DNA of 64,000 bases from JAZKFT01 sp040386335 (GTDB lineage Bacteria > Bacteroidota > Bacteroidia > Chitinophagales > Chitinophagaceae): the NCBI GenBank assembly GCA_040386335.1, contig JAZKFT010000034.1:1-64000 (forward strand), read 5' to 3'. Both the position numbers and the translations under genes were made by a program. The notes beneath the pieces were generated by a model. It saw nothing but the letters and a program-made list of their open reading frames with translations. It had not been told where the DNA came from and searched no databases. This document shows positions 32,744 through 41,935 of the stretch, piece by piece; the stretch's first letter is position 1, and each line of letters begins with the position of its first letter.

Positions 32744-34108
32744 ATGGCAAAACCAAGTTTACCGCAAGGAACAAGAGATTTCGGACCTGAAGTGGTTCGT
32801 AAACGACAGTATATTTTCAATACTATTAAGGCGGTGTTTGAATTGTATGGCTTTCAGCCAATAGAAACGCCTGCAATGGAAAACCTGGAAACATTGATGG
32901 GTAAATATGGAGAAGAAGGTGACAAACTGATTTTTAAAATTCTCAACAATGGATTCGACAACCCGGTGAAGCATGTTCAGGCAAGGGAAGATTTTGAAAA
33001 GATCCTGGAAGGAAAAAATGTAAAAACGTTTACCGAACGAGCATTAAAATATGACCTGACCATTCCATTTGCGCGGTATGTAGCCATGAACCATGGGCAG
33101 CTCAGTTTTCCTTTTAAACGATACCAAATGCAGCCTGTGTGGCGCGCCGACAGACCACAACGAGGGCGCTATCGTGAATTCTATCAATGCGATGCGGATG
33201 TGGTTGGCAGTAAAGCATTACTTAACGAAGTAGAATTGACCAATATATATGCAACCGTTTTTTCCAAACTGGGCATTGGCGTAGAAATAAAAATAAACAG
33301 CAGGAAAATATTGGCGGCTTTGGCTGAGCTATGCGGTGGCGTTGAAAAAATGATGGACATCACCATCGCCATTGACAAGCTGGATAAAATAGGATTAGAA
33401 AAAGTAAAAGAAGAACTGGCACAACGGGCACTAAATAAAGACCAAATAAACATCATTGAAAAATACCTTGGTATTGATGGAACTAACGAGATAAAAATAA
33501 ATCAATTACAACTGCTAATTGGTGATTGCGAAGCCGGCAAGGCTGGCATCACTGAATTACAACACATCATGGCAGCTCAAATGGTGACCGGGAACTGGAA
33601 ACTAGTAACCGATTTCACTTTAGCCCGTGGTCTCAACTATTATACGGGTATCATCTTCGAAGTAAAAGCCATGGGTGTGCAAATGGGCAGCATTGGGGGT
33701 GGCGGCCGCTACGATGACCTTACCGGTTTATTTGGGGTACCGAACATACCAGGCGTTGGTATTTCCTTCGGCGTCGACAGGATATATGATGTAATGGAAG
33801 AGTTGCAACTGTTTCCGGCAGATGTGCAGGTGGGAACACAGGTGCTATTTTTTAATTTGGGCGAAGCAGAAAGTATCAAAGCATTTGAACTAATGCAATT
33901 GCTTCGTAACAAAGGTGTTCGTTGCGAACTCTTTCATGAAGCAACAAAATTTGACAAACAGTTTAAGTATGCCGAAAAGAAAGGCATTCCATATGCAGCC
34001 ATCATTGGCAGTAAGGAATTGGAAGAGGGCAATTGTGTGATAAAGCATTTAAAGAATGGCGATCAACAAACTTTACCCATTCAGGAATTGCTTGAATTTT
34101 CTTTTTAA
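32744..34108 (+). CDS. hisS: Histidyl-tRNA synthetase
   Basis: HisRS attaches histidine to its tRNA. From the ATG at 32744 (MAKPSLPQGTRDF) it has 454 residues, the usual length. Class II motif 1 lies in GFQPIETPAMENLE. Motif 2 is in QMQPVWRADRPQRGRYREFYQCD, and the HisA block RGLNYYTGIIFE and motif 3 PGVGISFGVDRIYD are present. The C-terminal part (QVLFFNLGEAES, then RCELFHEATKFDKQFKYAEK) is the anticodon-binding domain. The open frame begins upstream at 32654, overlapping the phosphatase gene, but those 30 extra codons have no family counterpart. Confidence 0.96.
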   Translation: MAKPSLPQGTRDFGPEVVRKRQYIFNTIKAVFELYGFQPIETPAMENLETLMGKYGEEGDKLIFKILNNGFDNPVKHVQAREDFEKILEGKNVKTFTERALKYDLTIPFARYVAMNHGQLSFPFKRYQMQPVWRADRPQRGRYREFYQCDADVVGSKALLNEVELTNIYATVFSKLGIGVEIKINSRKILAALAELCGGVEKMMDITIAIDKLDKIGLEKVKEELAQRALNKDQINIIEKYLGIDGTNEIKINQLQLLIGDCEAGKAGITELQHIMAAQMVTGNWKLVTDFTLARGLNYYTGIIFEVKAMGVQMGSIGGGGRYDDLTGLFGVPNIPGVGISFGVDRIYDVMEELQLFPADVQVGTQVLFFNLGEAESIKAFELMQLLRNKGVRCELFHEATKFDKQFKYAEKKGIPYAAIIGSKELEEGNCVIKHLKNGDQQTLPIQELLEFSF

Positions 34109-34178
34109 TTTCTTTCACAATCCTGTTTTTTACCTAAGAGATAACCGTCCGTCAGATGCTGTATTAAAACATGATACC

Positions 34179-34661
34179 ATGAAAAGAAACATCCTGATTA
34201 CCGGCTCTGCGCTTACAATCGTCTTAGCCGTTTTTAGTTCCGCAGTTTTTTCTCAACCCGGAAGGTTCCAGAACAGATACCCCCAACAAAACCGTGGGTA
34301 TCAAAAACCATGGCAGCCCAGTTCGCCTTTCATCATCATTGATGCAGATGGCCGTAGAAATCGTTACCAGGGTAGAAATTTTGACCAGTGTTTTGAACAA
34401 CGAAGCCTGAGTCGCAAACAGCGCAGGAAATTGGAAAAACGTTACGGCTTTGTTCCGCCATTGGTAATGTATGTACCAGACAGGTATGTAACACGTACTC
34501 CCCGGGGCGAATACTACATGTACACAAACGGTTTAATGTATCAAAAACAAAGAGACGGCTATTTCCACCTGGACGACCGGTATTTTGATGATAATAGAAA
34601 CGATTGGGACAACGACAAAAACGATCGTGGAAACTGGAACAACGACCGCAGGGGTTTTTAA
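34179..34661 (+). CDS. Secreted basic and Asn/Asp-rich protein, unknown function
   Basis: I do not recognise this 160-residue protein. It starts MKRNILITGSALTIVLAVFSSAVFSQ, a good signal peptide with cleavage likely after SAVFS. The mature part is rich in Arg, Tyr, Gln and Asn, with FIIIDADGRRNRYQG, SRKQRRKLEKRYGF and a C-terminal (N/D)-rich tail DDNRNDWDNDKND. A strong terminator follows at 34680. It could be a small exported or surface protein. Such Asn/Arg-rich short proteins are common in Bacteroidota without a known role. The frame extends upstream to 34056, but the ATG at 34179 precedes the signal peptide. Confidence 0.75.
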   Translation: MKRNILITGSALTIVLAVFSSAVFSQPGRFQNRYPQQNRGYQKPWQPSSPFIIIDADGRRNRYQGRNFDQCFEQRSLSRKQRRKLEKRYGFVPPLVMYVPDRYVTRTPRGEYYMYTNGLMYQKQRDGYFHLDDRYFDDNRNDWDNDKNDRGNWNNDRRGF

Positions 34662-34679
34662 AATAAATAGTTTCATTGG

Positions 34680-34707
34680 GTCCCCGGTTTTGCCGGGGAC
34701 TTTTTTT
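34680..34707 (+). terminator. Rho-independent terminator
   Basis: GTCCCCGG-TTTTG-CCGGGGAC is followed by TTTTTTT at 34701-34707. The 8-bp GC-rich stem and T-run lie 19 bases after the stop codon of the secreted protein at 34179-34661. It also lies in front of the convergent DinB-like gene. Confidence 0.9.
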
Positions 34708-34717
34708 ATCAACCAGC

Positions 34718-35203
34718 CTATAGTACCCGCTTGAAATGATGTTCAATATGCGCTACATAATCACAAATAATCCAGGCTAAAGATTTCATTTCACCATTGT
34801 CATATTGAGGGTTTACGGGATAACTCAATTTTTCTCCAGAAATATTGTTTACTACGTAGATAACCTGTTGGTTTAATGCTGTCCAAAGATGCAGCAGATG
34901 CATTACGGGAATATCTTGATAGTTATTTACCACTACCAGTTCATTTTGTTGATAAGCCGTGACCAGGTAAGGTTGTGGTAAAAATTGTATTTCTGTAAAC
35001 CGCTTCAGGTTATTAACCGCAGAGTCAATTAAATGACCGAGTATCTCTTTAACCGACCATTTGCCCGGCGATATTCTATGCATTAGTACTTCTTCTGAAA
35101 GTGTTTTATAATGCAATACGACATCATCAATCAAGACTGCCAGTTTCTTCATTGCCAGTTGTACATCCGCGTCAGATTGGAGAAAGCCCGATTGTTGCCA
35201 CAT
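34718..35203 (-). CDS. DinB-superfamily protein
   Basis: A 161-residue all-helical protein. The YKTLSEEVLMHRISPGKWSVKEILGHLID segment carries the first conserved His of the DinB/YfiT metal site (GHLID), and the C-terminal VAHIEHHFKRVL has the second His pair. The W-S-V-K-E-I-L-G-H block is typical. Family members include mycothiol- or bacillithiol-dependent transferases, but many have no known activity. It lies alone on the minus strand, convergent with the secreted-protein gene at 34179. A second unrelated DinB-type gene lies at 47125. Confidence 0.85.
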   Translation of the reverse strand: MWQQSGFLQSDADVQLAMKKLAVLIDDVVLHYKTLSEEVLMHRISPGKWSVKEILGHLIDSAVNNLKRFTEIQFLPQPYLVTAYQQNELVVVNNYQDIPVMHLLHLWTALNQQVIYVVNNISGEKLSYPVNPQYDNGEMKSLAWIICDYVAHIEHHFKRVL

Positions 35204-35245
35204 AGTATGCCATTTATACGATAATTAATTGTAGTGGATAAAATA

Positions 35246-36175
35246 CTACGCTATTTTGTTCTCTTCCTTACTCAATTTTCGTCCTAACAAAATAACGCCC
35301 ACTACTACCAATGCTGTACCAGCAGCTTGTTGCCACCCAAATGGTTCCTGCAAGAAAAAGTAAGCCTGCGCTACGGTTGCCAGCGGCCCGATAGATGAAA
35401 CAATCGCTACATTGCTGCTACCAATCCGTTTGATCCCCTCGCTTACAAAGAGTGAGGGTAGGACTGTAGTAAACACAGCCATAATGATAGAATACCAATA
35501 TACTTTGGGAGCAAAATGCAATAGGTGAAATTGAAATTTATTTCTGAAAAGATAATGTAACAAGATACCAACAGTGGCTGCAAGCATAGCGTAGCTGGTA
35601 AATTTTACCGTGCCTATTTTAGGAATTATTTGACCGCTGCTAAACACATAGATGGCATAGGTGAAAGCACAGGTAAAAACCAGTAGAGAACCAAGGACCA
35701 CATTACTATTATTGCTCATTTTTATATCTGCTGCAAATGCGATGGCGATGCCCGCATACGATAACAGCAAGGCCAGTAACTGAAACTTACTGATGCGCTT
35801 TTTGTAAATGATGGCTCCAAAGAAAACCACCATGGTTGGATACGTAAAAAGAATGAGTCGCTCCAGTCCGGCACTGATAAATTGCAAACCCCAGAAATCC
35901 AGGAAACTGCTGATATAATAGCCGAACAGACCAATAACGACCACCGAAAACCATTCTTTTGTGGTGAGATTTATATTACCTGTTTGCTTACTGGCAAAAA
36001 AAGCCATTCCCAGGAAAAAAGGTAAAGAGAAAAGCATCCGCAATGCCAGCAGCGATATGGTATCCACATCCGTATCACGATAGGCCATCTTTACCAAAAT
36101 GGCTTTGCCACTAAACCCGATAGCACCAAGCAGGGTTACAATTACACCAATAAGTTTATAATTGGGTGCTTTCAA
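35246..36175 (-). CDS. EamA/DMT-superfamily transporter
   Basis: A 309-residue membrane protein with ten helices in two EamA halves. The first half starts KLIGVIVTLLGAIGFSGKAILVKMAYR, and the second half contains FSSGQIIPKIGTVKFTSYAML and ends EPFGWQQAAGTALVVVGVILLGRK, the conserved C-terminal EamA motif. Members export amino acids, metabolites or drugs; no substrate can be read here. The gene seems to start at a TTG at 36175 inside a TTGA overlap with the stop codon of the upstream gene, so translation is probably coupled. Confidence 0.88.
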   Translation of the reverse strand: MKAPNYKLIGVIVTLLGAIGFSGKAILVKMAYRDTDVDTISLLALRMLFSLPFFLGMAFFASKQTGNINLTTKEWFSVVVIGLFGYYISSFLDFWGLQFISAGLERLILFTYPTMVVFFGAIIYKKRISKFQLLALLLSYAGIAIAFAADIKMSNNSNVVLGSLLVFTCAFTYAIYVFSSGQIIPKIGTVKFTSYAMLAATVGILLHYLFRNKFQFHLLHFAPKVYWYSIIMAVFTTVLPSLFVSEGIKRIGSSNVAIVSSIGPLATVAQAYFFLQEPFGWQQAAGTALVVVGVILLGRKLSKEENKIA

Positions 36176-36759
36176 TAGTGTTGGTATTTTCTCATCAGGT
36201 GTTGATATTGTTCTTCAGTTACATTCTGCATTAAAAATGTTTTTCCTTTCCAGTTTTGTTCGCCAAAATTTATGTGAGATACGTATAGTTGCTCGAGCAT
36301 TTGTACAAAACTGTGAAAATGCTGCTGGCTTTGCACATAAAATTTATAATCAAATTTCTGCTTTTTATACCGGAAACTAATCCTGTTTTCCAGTCCATAA
36401 TTCCGGCTGCTCCCAATATCCGTTTCGGTTTCGTAAGTGGGAAACCTCATACCATTAAAAGACATGAAATAGAATTTCAGTTCCTTCAACTCGTCCATCG
36501 GAAAAACTATTTGGCTGATTTGGATTTCTGTATCAAAAACTACAAGATCATTTTCAAGTTTATAACTGCTTAAATTACCTTTTGTGAAAATAGCGGTTCC
36601 GATAATTAAGATCAGCAAGAAAACCAGGAAAAAGGGCGCAAGAAAACTAAGTGTTGGCAGCAACAAACAGATAAACATGAAAATCATAGCCAGGACAGAT
36701 ACCTTGATGAGCATCATCCCGGTAGCATTAGATTCAACCAGTTTTGTAGCAAATAACAT
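36172..36759 (-). CDS. Membrane protein with two N-terminal helices, unknown function
   Basis: I do not recognise this 195-residue protein. It starts MLFATKLVESNATGMMLIKV, has two adjacent hydrophobic segments at about residues 19-58 (VLAMIFMFICLLLPTLSFL, then FFLVFLLILIIGTAIF), and a soluble C-terminal half with LVVFDTEIQISQIVFPMDELKELKFY, similar in layout to PH-like bacterial membrane domains. The stop codon overlaps the start of the DMT transporter by 4 bases, which suggests a two-gene unit. The end LMRKYQHY gives no clue to function. Confidence 0.7.
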   Translation of the reverse strand: MLFATKLVESNATGMMLIKVSVLAMIFMFICLLLPTLSFLAPFFLVFLLILIIGTAIFTKGNLSSYKLENDLVVFDTEIQISQIVFPMDELKELKFYFMSFNGMRFPTYETETDIGSSRNYGLENRISFRYKKQKFDYKFYVQSQQHFHSFVQMLEQLYVSHINFGEQNWKGKTFLMQNVTEEQYQHLMRKYQHY

Positions 36760-36781
36760 GTATCAGTTTTAGAGTGAGCCA

Positions 36782-37981
36782 TCATCCCAGGTTTTCATAC
36801 ACCACTGCAGCCCCTTGCCCAACGCCAATACACATTGTAGCCAATCCGTATCTGCCCCCGCGGCGTTTGAGTTCATGCAGCAGCGTGGTACTGATCCGGA
36901 CACCGCTGCAACCCAGGGGATGACCAAGGGCAATCGCACCGCCATTTACATTTACTTTAGCCGGGTCCAGTCTCAGATCGCTTATGCAGGCAAGTGACTG
37001 CGAAGCAAAAGCTTCATTCAATTCTATTAAATCCAAATCGCTAACCGAAAGCCCTGCACGTTGCAGCGCCTTTTGCGAAGCAGGTACGGGACCAATTCCC
37101 ATAACAGAAGGATCAACCCCTGAGATGGCCATACTTACAACCCTTGCCATTGGTTCAAGGTTAAACTGTTTTATTGCTGCTTCATTGACCAACAACATAG
37201 CAGCGGCCCCATCATTGATTCCGCTACTGTTTGCTGCTGTTACCGTGCCATCCTTTTTAAAAACAGGTTTTAGTTTAGCAAGCTGATCCATAGTTGATAA
37301 ACGCGGATGCTCATCTTTAAGTATGGTTTGTTTTTCGCCTTTTGCGGCAATTATTTCTATACCAGCCATTTCAGCTTCCCATTTCCCCGCGGCTAATGCA
37401 CCAGCATATTTTTCCTGGCTGTTTACTGCAAATAAATCCTGCGCTTCCCGGCCGATGTTCCATTGTGTCGCAACATTCTCTGCTGTTTCTCCCATGGTAA
37501 ATGGAAAGTACCTTTCAGCCAGCTTTTTATTGATGAAACGCCAGCCCATTGTGGTATCGTATATCTCTGCATTGCGCTCAAAGGCAGAACTTGATTTGGG
37601 CATTACAAATGGCGCACGACTCATACTTTCTACACCACCTGCTATATACATCATGCCGTCTCCACATTGTATGGCCCTGGCAGACTGGATAATGGCGTCC
37701 AGTCCGCTTGCACATAAACGGTTTACCGTTACTCCACCCACAGTTATAGGTAAACCTGCCAATAGTGCTGCCATCCGGGCGACATTGCGATTATCTTCAC
37801 CGCTCTGATTAGCCGCTCCGGCTATTATTTCCTCTATTGCAGCCGGGTCTATCGAAGCATTTCGTTGCACGAGGGCCCTAATCACCTGAGCGAGTAAATC
37901 GTCCGGCCTAACCGTGCTTAATATGCCGGCATATTTACCAATTGGTGTTCTTATTGCATCTACGATATAGGCTGTTTGCAT
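36782..37981 (-). CDS. pcaF: Acetyl-CoA acyltransferase, 3-oxoadipyl-CoA thiolase type
   Basis: A 399-residue thiolase starting MQTAYIVDAIRTPIGKYAG. The catalytic Cys is in NRLCASGLDAI (residue 90), and the second set is GGAIALGHPLGCSG (His) and CIGVGQG (Cys). The blocks GGVESMSRAPFVMPK and DTTMGWRFIN are characteristic of PcaF/PaaJ enzymes, which cleave 3-oxoadipyl-CoA to succinyl-CoA and acetyl-CoA in the beta-ketoadipate and phenylacetate pathways. No other pathway genes lie nearby, so a general acyl-CoA thiolase role remains possible. The frame extends six codons upstream; the ATG at 37981 fits the family. Confidence 0.85.
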   Translation of the reverse strand: MQTAYIVDAIRTPIGKYAGILSTVRPDDLLAQVIRALVQRNASIDPAAIEEIIAGAANQSGEDNRNVARMAALLAGLPITVGGVTVNRLCASGLDAIIQSARAIQCGDGMMYIAGGVESMSRAPFVMPKSSSAFERNAEIYDTTMGWRFINKKLAERYFPFTMGETAENVATQWNIGREAQDLFAVNSQEKYAGALAAGKWEAEMAGIEIIAAKGEKQTILKDEHPRLSTMDQLAKLKPVFKKDGTVTAANSSGINDGAAAMLLVNEAAIKQFNLEPMARVVSMAISGVDPSVMGIGPVPASQKALQRAGLSVSDLDLIELNEAFASQSLACISDLRLDPAKVNVNGGAIALGHPLGCSGVRISTTLLHELKRRGGRYGLATMCIGVGQGAAVVYENLG

Positions 37982-38220
37982 AACTTTTTGTTTTGGCAAG
38001 CCAAATCCAACTTATCGAAGTGAAAGCCGGATGCGGCCATCACTATCGACCCCATTGAATATCCTGGCATAGTCCGGCAAATGTAAACAGTTCGCAAAAC
38101 CAATAACTGCCATTTTAAGCTCAGAATATAATGCCTGCAAAACGGTCTTTTCGAAGGTAGTCGGTCACCTCCTTAACTATTCAACCAATCAACTAATTAC
38201 TAAAAGCTACCTTTGGCGCC

Positions 38221-39264
38221 ATGGAAACGAAAAAGAACATACGCCACCTGAGCCTCGATGAAATAAAGGAATACTTTGAAACCATCGGTGAAAAGAAGTT
38301 CAGAATGCGCCAAACCTGGGAATGGCTGTGGCAGAAACATGCCCACAGCTTTGAGGAGATGAGTAACCTGAGCAAAGAGCTGCGGGCCAGGCTGGAACAG
38401 GACTTTACCTTGCCTGCACTTACGTTGAATACGACCCAAACCAGCGACGACGGTACCATTAAAAGCCGGTTTAAAACCATCGATGGTCATTATATTGAAG
38501 GGGTACTGATACCTACAGAAAAACGCCAGACTGTTTGCGTATCCAGCCAGGTTGGCTGCTCACTTAGCTGTAAATTTTGCGCTACCGGCACTATGGACCG
38601 CAAACGCAATCTTGATTTTGACGAAATAGTGGACCAGGTGTCTATGGTAAACGGGCAAAGCGAAAAAATGTATGGTAAAAAGCTTACCAACATCGTGTTT
38701 ATGGGCATGGGTGAACCATTGCTTAACTATAAAAACGTATTGAAAGCCGTAGAACGCATCAGCAGCACCGACGGACTGGGAATGAGCCCGAGCCGGATTA
38801 CGGTGAGTACGGCTGGTATAGCCAAAATGATCAGACAGCTGGGTGATGACGGGGTCAAATTCAAACTGGCGCTTAGCCTGCATGCGGCTACCGATAAGAA
38901 ACGGAACGAGATCATGCCGATCAACGAAACCAATAATATCGCTGCGCTGATAGAAGCGTTGAACTATTATTATCAAAAAACAGATAACGAAATCACCTTT
39001 GAATATATCCTGTTCAAAAACTTCAACGACAGTCTCCGTGACGCTGACGACCTGATAAAACTCTGTCGTCAGGTGCCTGTTGACCTGGTAAACATTATAG
39101 AATACAACCAGATAGATGGTGCCCGGTTTAGCAAGCCTGATGAAGAAACGACCTTTGCGTTTATGAACTACCTGGGCAAAAACCGTGTAAATGCCCGGCT
39201 CCGCAGAAGTAGAGGTAAAGATATTGATGCGGCATGCGGACAATTAGCCAATAAGGGGAGGTGA
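38221..39264 (+). CDS. rlmN: 23S rRNA (adenine-2503-C2)-methyltransferase
   Basis: RlmN is a radical SAM enzyme that methylates A2503 of 23S rRNA and A37 of some tRNAs. The 347-residue protein has the cluster motif C113-x3-C117-x2-C120 in GCSLSCKFCATGTMDRKR. The block FMGMGEPLLNYKNVL, the SAM/substrate loop SLHAATDKKRNEIMP and a C-terminal Cys (DAACGQL, C339) match the methyl-carrying Cys. The start codon is an ATG at 38221, only 5 bases after a TACCTTTG box. The upstream gap (37982-38220) ends with CCAATCAACTAATTACTAA words. Confidence 0.96.
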   Translation: METKKNIRHLSLDEIKEYFETIGEKKFRMRQTWEWLWQKHAHSFEEMSNLSKELRARLEQDFTLPALTLNTTQTSDDGTIKSRFKTIDGHYIEGVLIPTEKRQTVCVSSQVGCSLSCKFCATGTMDRKRNLDFDEIVDQVSMVNGQSEKMYGKKLTNIVFMGMGEPLLNYKNVLKAVERISSTDGLGMSPSRITVSTAGIAKMIRQLGDDGVKFKLALSLHAATDKKRNEIMPINETNNIAALIEALNYYYQKTDNEITFEYILFKNFNDSLRDADDLIKLCRQVPVDLVNIIEYNQIDGARFSKPDEETTFAFMNYLGKNRVNARLRRSRGKDIDAACGQLANKGR

Positions 39265-39458
39265 TCATTCCAGTCATTGCTCAATCGGTGATTGGTCATT
39301 TTCTGTTAAGGAGTTTTAAGAAATGTAGAAGCTGCGATTTTTCGTGGCTTTTTTCGTTTTAGAGGTGCAGTTAATAAAGGTTAAGTGTTTAAACCCGGCA
39401 TATCCACCACCGTCTGTGACTGCGTACAAAAAAATTATAACCCTTAAAATTCATACAC

Positions 39459-40127
39459 ATGAAAAAATTAGGATTGAGTGTAGCCATGTTCGCATTTGCA
39501 ACGGTATCAGTATTTGCCCAGGAAAAGATCAAATCGAAAGGCGATAAAATGAGGCAGGGCAGGGACCATCACAGCAAGAATAAGGCGATGGAGCAGCTAA
39601 ATTTAACCGAAGATCAAAAAACACAGTTGAAAGCCAACAGGGCTGATTTTCACCAGCAACTGAAAGCACTGGAAAGCAACGAGAATCAAACAGTAAAACA
39701 ACTTCGTGACCAAAAGGCTGCACTTGCCAAATCACAGAAGGCAAAGATGGAAAGCATCCTTACGACAGATCAAAAGGCGAAATTTTCAGAAATGAAGGAA
39801 AAAGGTCGCCAGAAACACCAGGAACACTCAGCAATGCATTTCGACAAGATGAAACAGGAACTGAACCTGACCGAGAACCAGGTTACATCGCTCAAAAAAA
39901 GCCAGGAAACCACAAAAAATAAGATGAAGGCTTTAAGAGAAAATGACCAGATGGACCGTGTGGCAAAAAGGGAGCAAATGAAAGCTATACATAACGAAAT
40001 GAAACAAAACTTTGAACGCGTATTAAATAAAGAGCAAAAAGAAAAATTGGAGAGCAGGAAAGGCGAAATGAAGCATATAATGATGAATAGGAAACACCGG
40101 GTAATGGACAGGAGTGAGGTGAAATAG
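39459..40127 (+). CDS. Spy/CpxP-like periplasmic LTxxQ protein
   Basis: A 222-residue protein starting MKKLGLSVAMFAFATVSVFAQ, a signal peptide. The rest is highly charged, helical and coiled-coil-like, with two LTxxQ motifs, EQLNLTEDQKTQLK near residue 45 and QELNLTENQVTSLKK near residue 135. This is the arrangement of Spy/CpxP-type periplasmic chaperones or metal-stress proteins. Lys, Glu, Gln and His are abundant. It stands alone and is followed by a terminator at 40154. The function is inferred from motif and export only. Confidence 0.75.
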   Translation: MKKLGLSVAMFAFATVSVFAQEKIKSKGDKMRQGRDHHSKNKAMEQLNLTEDQKTQLKANRADFHQQLKALESNENQTVKQLRDQKAALAKSQKAKMESILTTDQKAKFSEMKEKGRQKHQEHSAMHFDKMKQELNLTENQVTSLKKSQETTKNKMKALRENDQMDRVAKREQMKAIHNEMKQNFERVLNKEQKEKLESRKGEMKHIMMNRKHRVMDRSEVK

Positions 40128-40153
40128 AATTGTGCATACCATTACCTGAAGCA

Positions 40154-40182
40154 GAAAGCCCCGTTTTTCGGGGCTTTCTTTA
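40154..40182 (+). terminator. Rho-independent terminator
   Basis: GAAAGCCCCG-TTTTT-CGGGGCTTTC (40154-40178) followed by TTTATTT, 26 bases after the stop of the Spy-like gene. The 10-bp stem is perfect. Confidence 0.88.
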
Positions 40183-40209
40183 TTTGGAAAATGTACATTG
40201 TAAGAAGTT

Positions 40210-40395
40210 CTAAATTCTTCCGGGTTGGCGGCCAAAAACATAATAGCAAATTAAGCCGATAACGGGTGCTACCACAATCAGTATCGTCCACAATAACTTG
40301 GTGTTGTCCTCAATGTCGGTTCGCTCCCACAGTTTTACAGCTGTATAAATAATTAAGGTTAAAAAAGCGACTCCAACTAAAAAAAAGAATGTCAT
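40210..40395 (-). CDS. PLDc_N-domain small membrane protein
   Basis: A 61-residue protein with two membrane segments, about residues 4-19 and 35-53, separated by a polar stretch with ERTDIEDNTKLLW. It ends with LICYYVFGRQPG, the hallmark of the phospholipase D-nuclease N-terminal (PLDc_N) membrane domain. This domain is normally fused to a cardiolipin synthase-type enzyme; here it stands alone, as often in Bacteroidota. Its separate function is not known. The start ATG is at 40395. Confidence 0.8.
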   Translation of the reverse strand: MTFFFLVGVAFLTLIIYTAVKLWERTDIEDNTKLLWTILIVVAPVIGLICYYVFGRQPGRI

Positions 40396-40459
40396 GATTT
40401 TTATTTTTTAACACCTGGTAGATGGCGCAATTAACATCATAGTTGCACTAATGGAAAAA

Positions 40460-41230
40460 TTACCAGCTTCCACTGGCACCACCGCCACCAAAGCTTCCAC
40501 CACCAAAACCACCAAAACCGCCGCCTCCGCTACTTCCACCGCCGCCACTGCTACCACCACCACCACCAGTAATCATAGGTAACCACCACAAAGGGCTGCT
40601 TACACCGCGATAACCACGGCGACTCATCATACCACCGCCACCACCACGGCCCGAACTAAAAATAAAAACGATAAAAATGATGACGACCAACATGGTAAGC
40701 CAACCCGATTTGCCTCCTTTTTTGCCGCGTTTACTATAACCTTCGGGTGCTTTATATGAACCCTGCGTGGCCTTCATGATCGCTTCGACGCCGTTATCTA
40801 TACCCTGGTAATAATTACTAGCTTTAAAAGACGGAACTATGTCTTGGTCTATAATGGCCTGGCAGGTAGCGTCTGGCATAGCGCCTTCCAATCCATAACC
40901 AGGTACTATGCTCAATTTCCGGTCGTTCTTTGCTATCAAAAGAAGAACCCCATTATTTTCTTTATTTCCTACTCCCCATTTGCGCCCCAGTTCGGTAGCA
41001 TAATCGGTTGGGTCACTGCCGTTTGTAGTGGCCACAATAACTACTGTGACCTGGTTGCTTGTTTGGTTGTCAAATGCGACCAACTTTTGCTCCAGCGAAC
41101 TTTTCTCGGATGCAGAAAGTATGCCGGCAAAATCATTCACCAGCTTTGGCGGGTTAGGCTTGTCAGGGTATGTTTGCCCGATCGCAACAACCGAACAAAG
41201 CAATAAGAGGATGGAAAGAAATTTTTTCAT
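40460..41230 (-). CDS. TPM-domain (YgcG-type) membrane protein with glycine-rich tail
   Basis: A 256-residue protein with a signal peptide (MKKFLSILLLLCSVVAIGQ) and a TPM domain, about residues 25-150, including YPDKPNPPKLVNDFAGIL, VTVVIVATTNGSDPTDYATELG and LLIAKNDRKLSIVPGYGLEG. A membrane segment follows at about 175-193 (WLTMLVVIIFIVFIF), and the end is a long Gly/Ser tail GGGGSSGGGG-like with a final GASGSW. This is the typical YgcG architecture, exposed in the periplasm. It is next to a second TPM gene at 41273. Function remains unclear, though links to membrane protein repair are known in the family. Confidence 0.88.
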   Translation of the reverse strand: MKKFLSILLLLCSVVAIGQTYPDKPNPPKLVNDFAGILSASEKSSLEQKLVAFDNQTSNQVTVVIVATTNGSDPTDYATELGRKWGVGNKENNGVLLLIAKNDRKLSIVPGYGLEGAMPDATCQAIIDQDIVPSFKASNYYQGIDNGVEAIMKATQGSYKAPEGYSKRGKKGGKSGWLTMLVVIIFIVFIFSSGRGGGGGMMSRRGYRGVSSPLWWLPMITGGGGGSSGGGGSSGGGGFGGFGGGSFGGGGASGSW

Positions 41231-41272
41231 GTAGATGTGTTCTAGAGCCAGAAATTTTAGTCAGGGAGGTAG

Positions 41273-41740
41273 TTATTTTCCAAACACAATATCGTCGGGC
41301 AATTCGTTCCTGTCTGTTTTTTCATCATAAGGAAAGTGCAGGTACAGCGCTTCTCCGATATCCGTTACCGCGGCAATAATGCCCAGGGGAATATTGTTTG
41401 ACTGAAAATGAGCCAGCATTTTTCTCACTTCTGCATACCAGAAAGCGGATGTGACCTTATTGTGTATTCCCTCATCGCCAAATACGGCCACCTGTTTATC
41501 TTTTACAGCTACATATACGAGGGTGGCATTTCTCAGGTCGGTCTGATCCATTTTAAGATTGAAGAAAATCTCAGTTGCACGATCAATGGCGTCGACAAAG
41601 CGGCAGCGGCTTTCAATAAACACCCTAACCTCCCCACTGGTGCGGCGCTCTGCATTTTTGACTGCTTCCACAATCAGCTGCTCTTCGGCATTGCTAAAAA
41701 TGTCCTTCGGTTTTGGTCTTAAAAAATCAAGTAGTCCCAC
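41273..41740 (-). CDS. TPM-domain protein, soluble partner
   Basis: A 155-residue protein made only of the TPM domain. It starts MGLLDFLRPKPKDIFSNAEEQ and contains KNAERRTSGEVRVFIESRCR and LVYVAVKDKQVAVFGDEGIH, with a final acidic segment. No signal peptide or helix is seen, in contrast to its neighbour at 40460-41230, which starts 42 bases downstream. The start appears to be a GTG at 41740. LemA, the usual third member of this group, is not present here. ATGAATAATGAG word repeats precede it at 41740-41775. Confidence 0.85.
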   Translation of the reverse strand: MGLLDFLRPKPKDIFSNAEEQLIVEAVKNAERRTSGEVRVFIESRCRFVDAIDRATEIFFNLKMDQTDLRNATLVYVAVKDKQVAVFGDEGIHNKVTSAFWYAEVRKMLAHFQSNNIPLGIIAAVTDIGEALYLHFPYDEKTDRNELPDDIVFGK

Positions 41741-41935
41741 TTTAATAAATGAATAATGAGTAATGAATAATGAGGTGCACGATAACTAAGTCGACAAAAA
41801 AACTTATTTAGTAGCAATGTAAGCCAAATTTAGAAATCCCGGGCCGCAGGATATTTCAATTACCCTCTGGAAAAAGGTCGCAAAAACGTCTGGGATAATG
41901 ATTTAGGATTGGGAATAAGCTTTTGGTTCCGTAGC

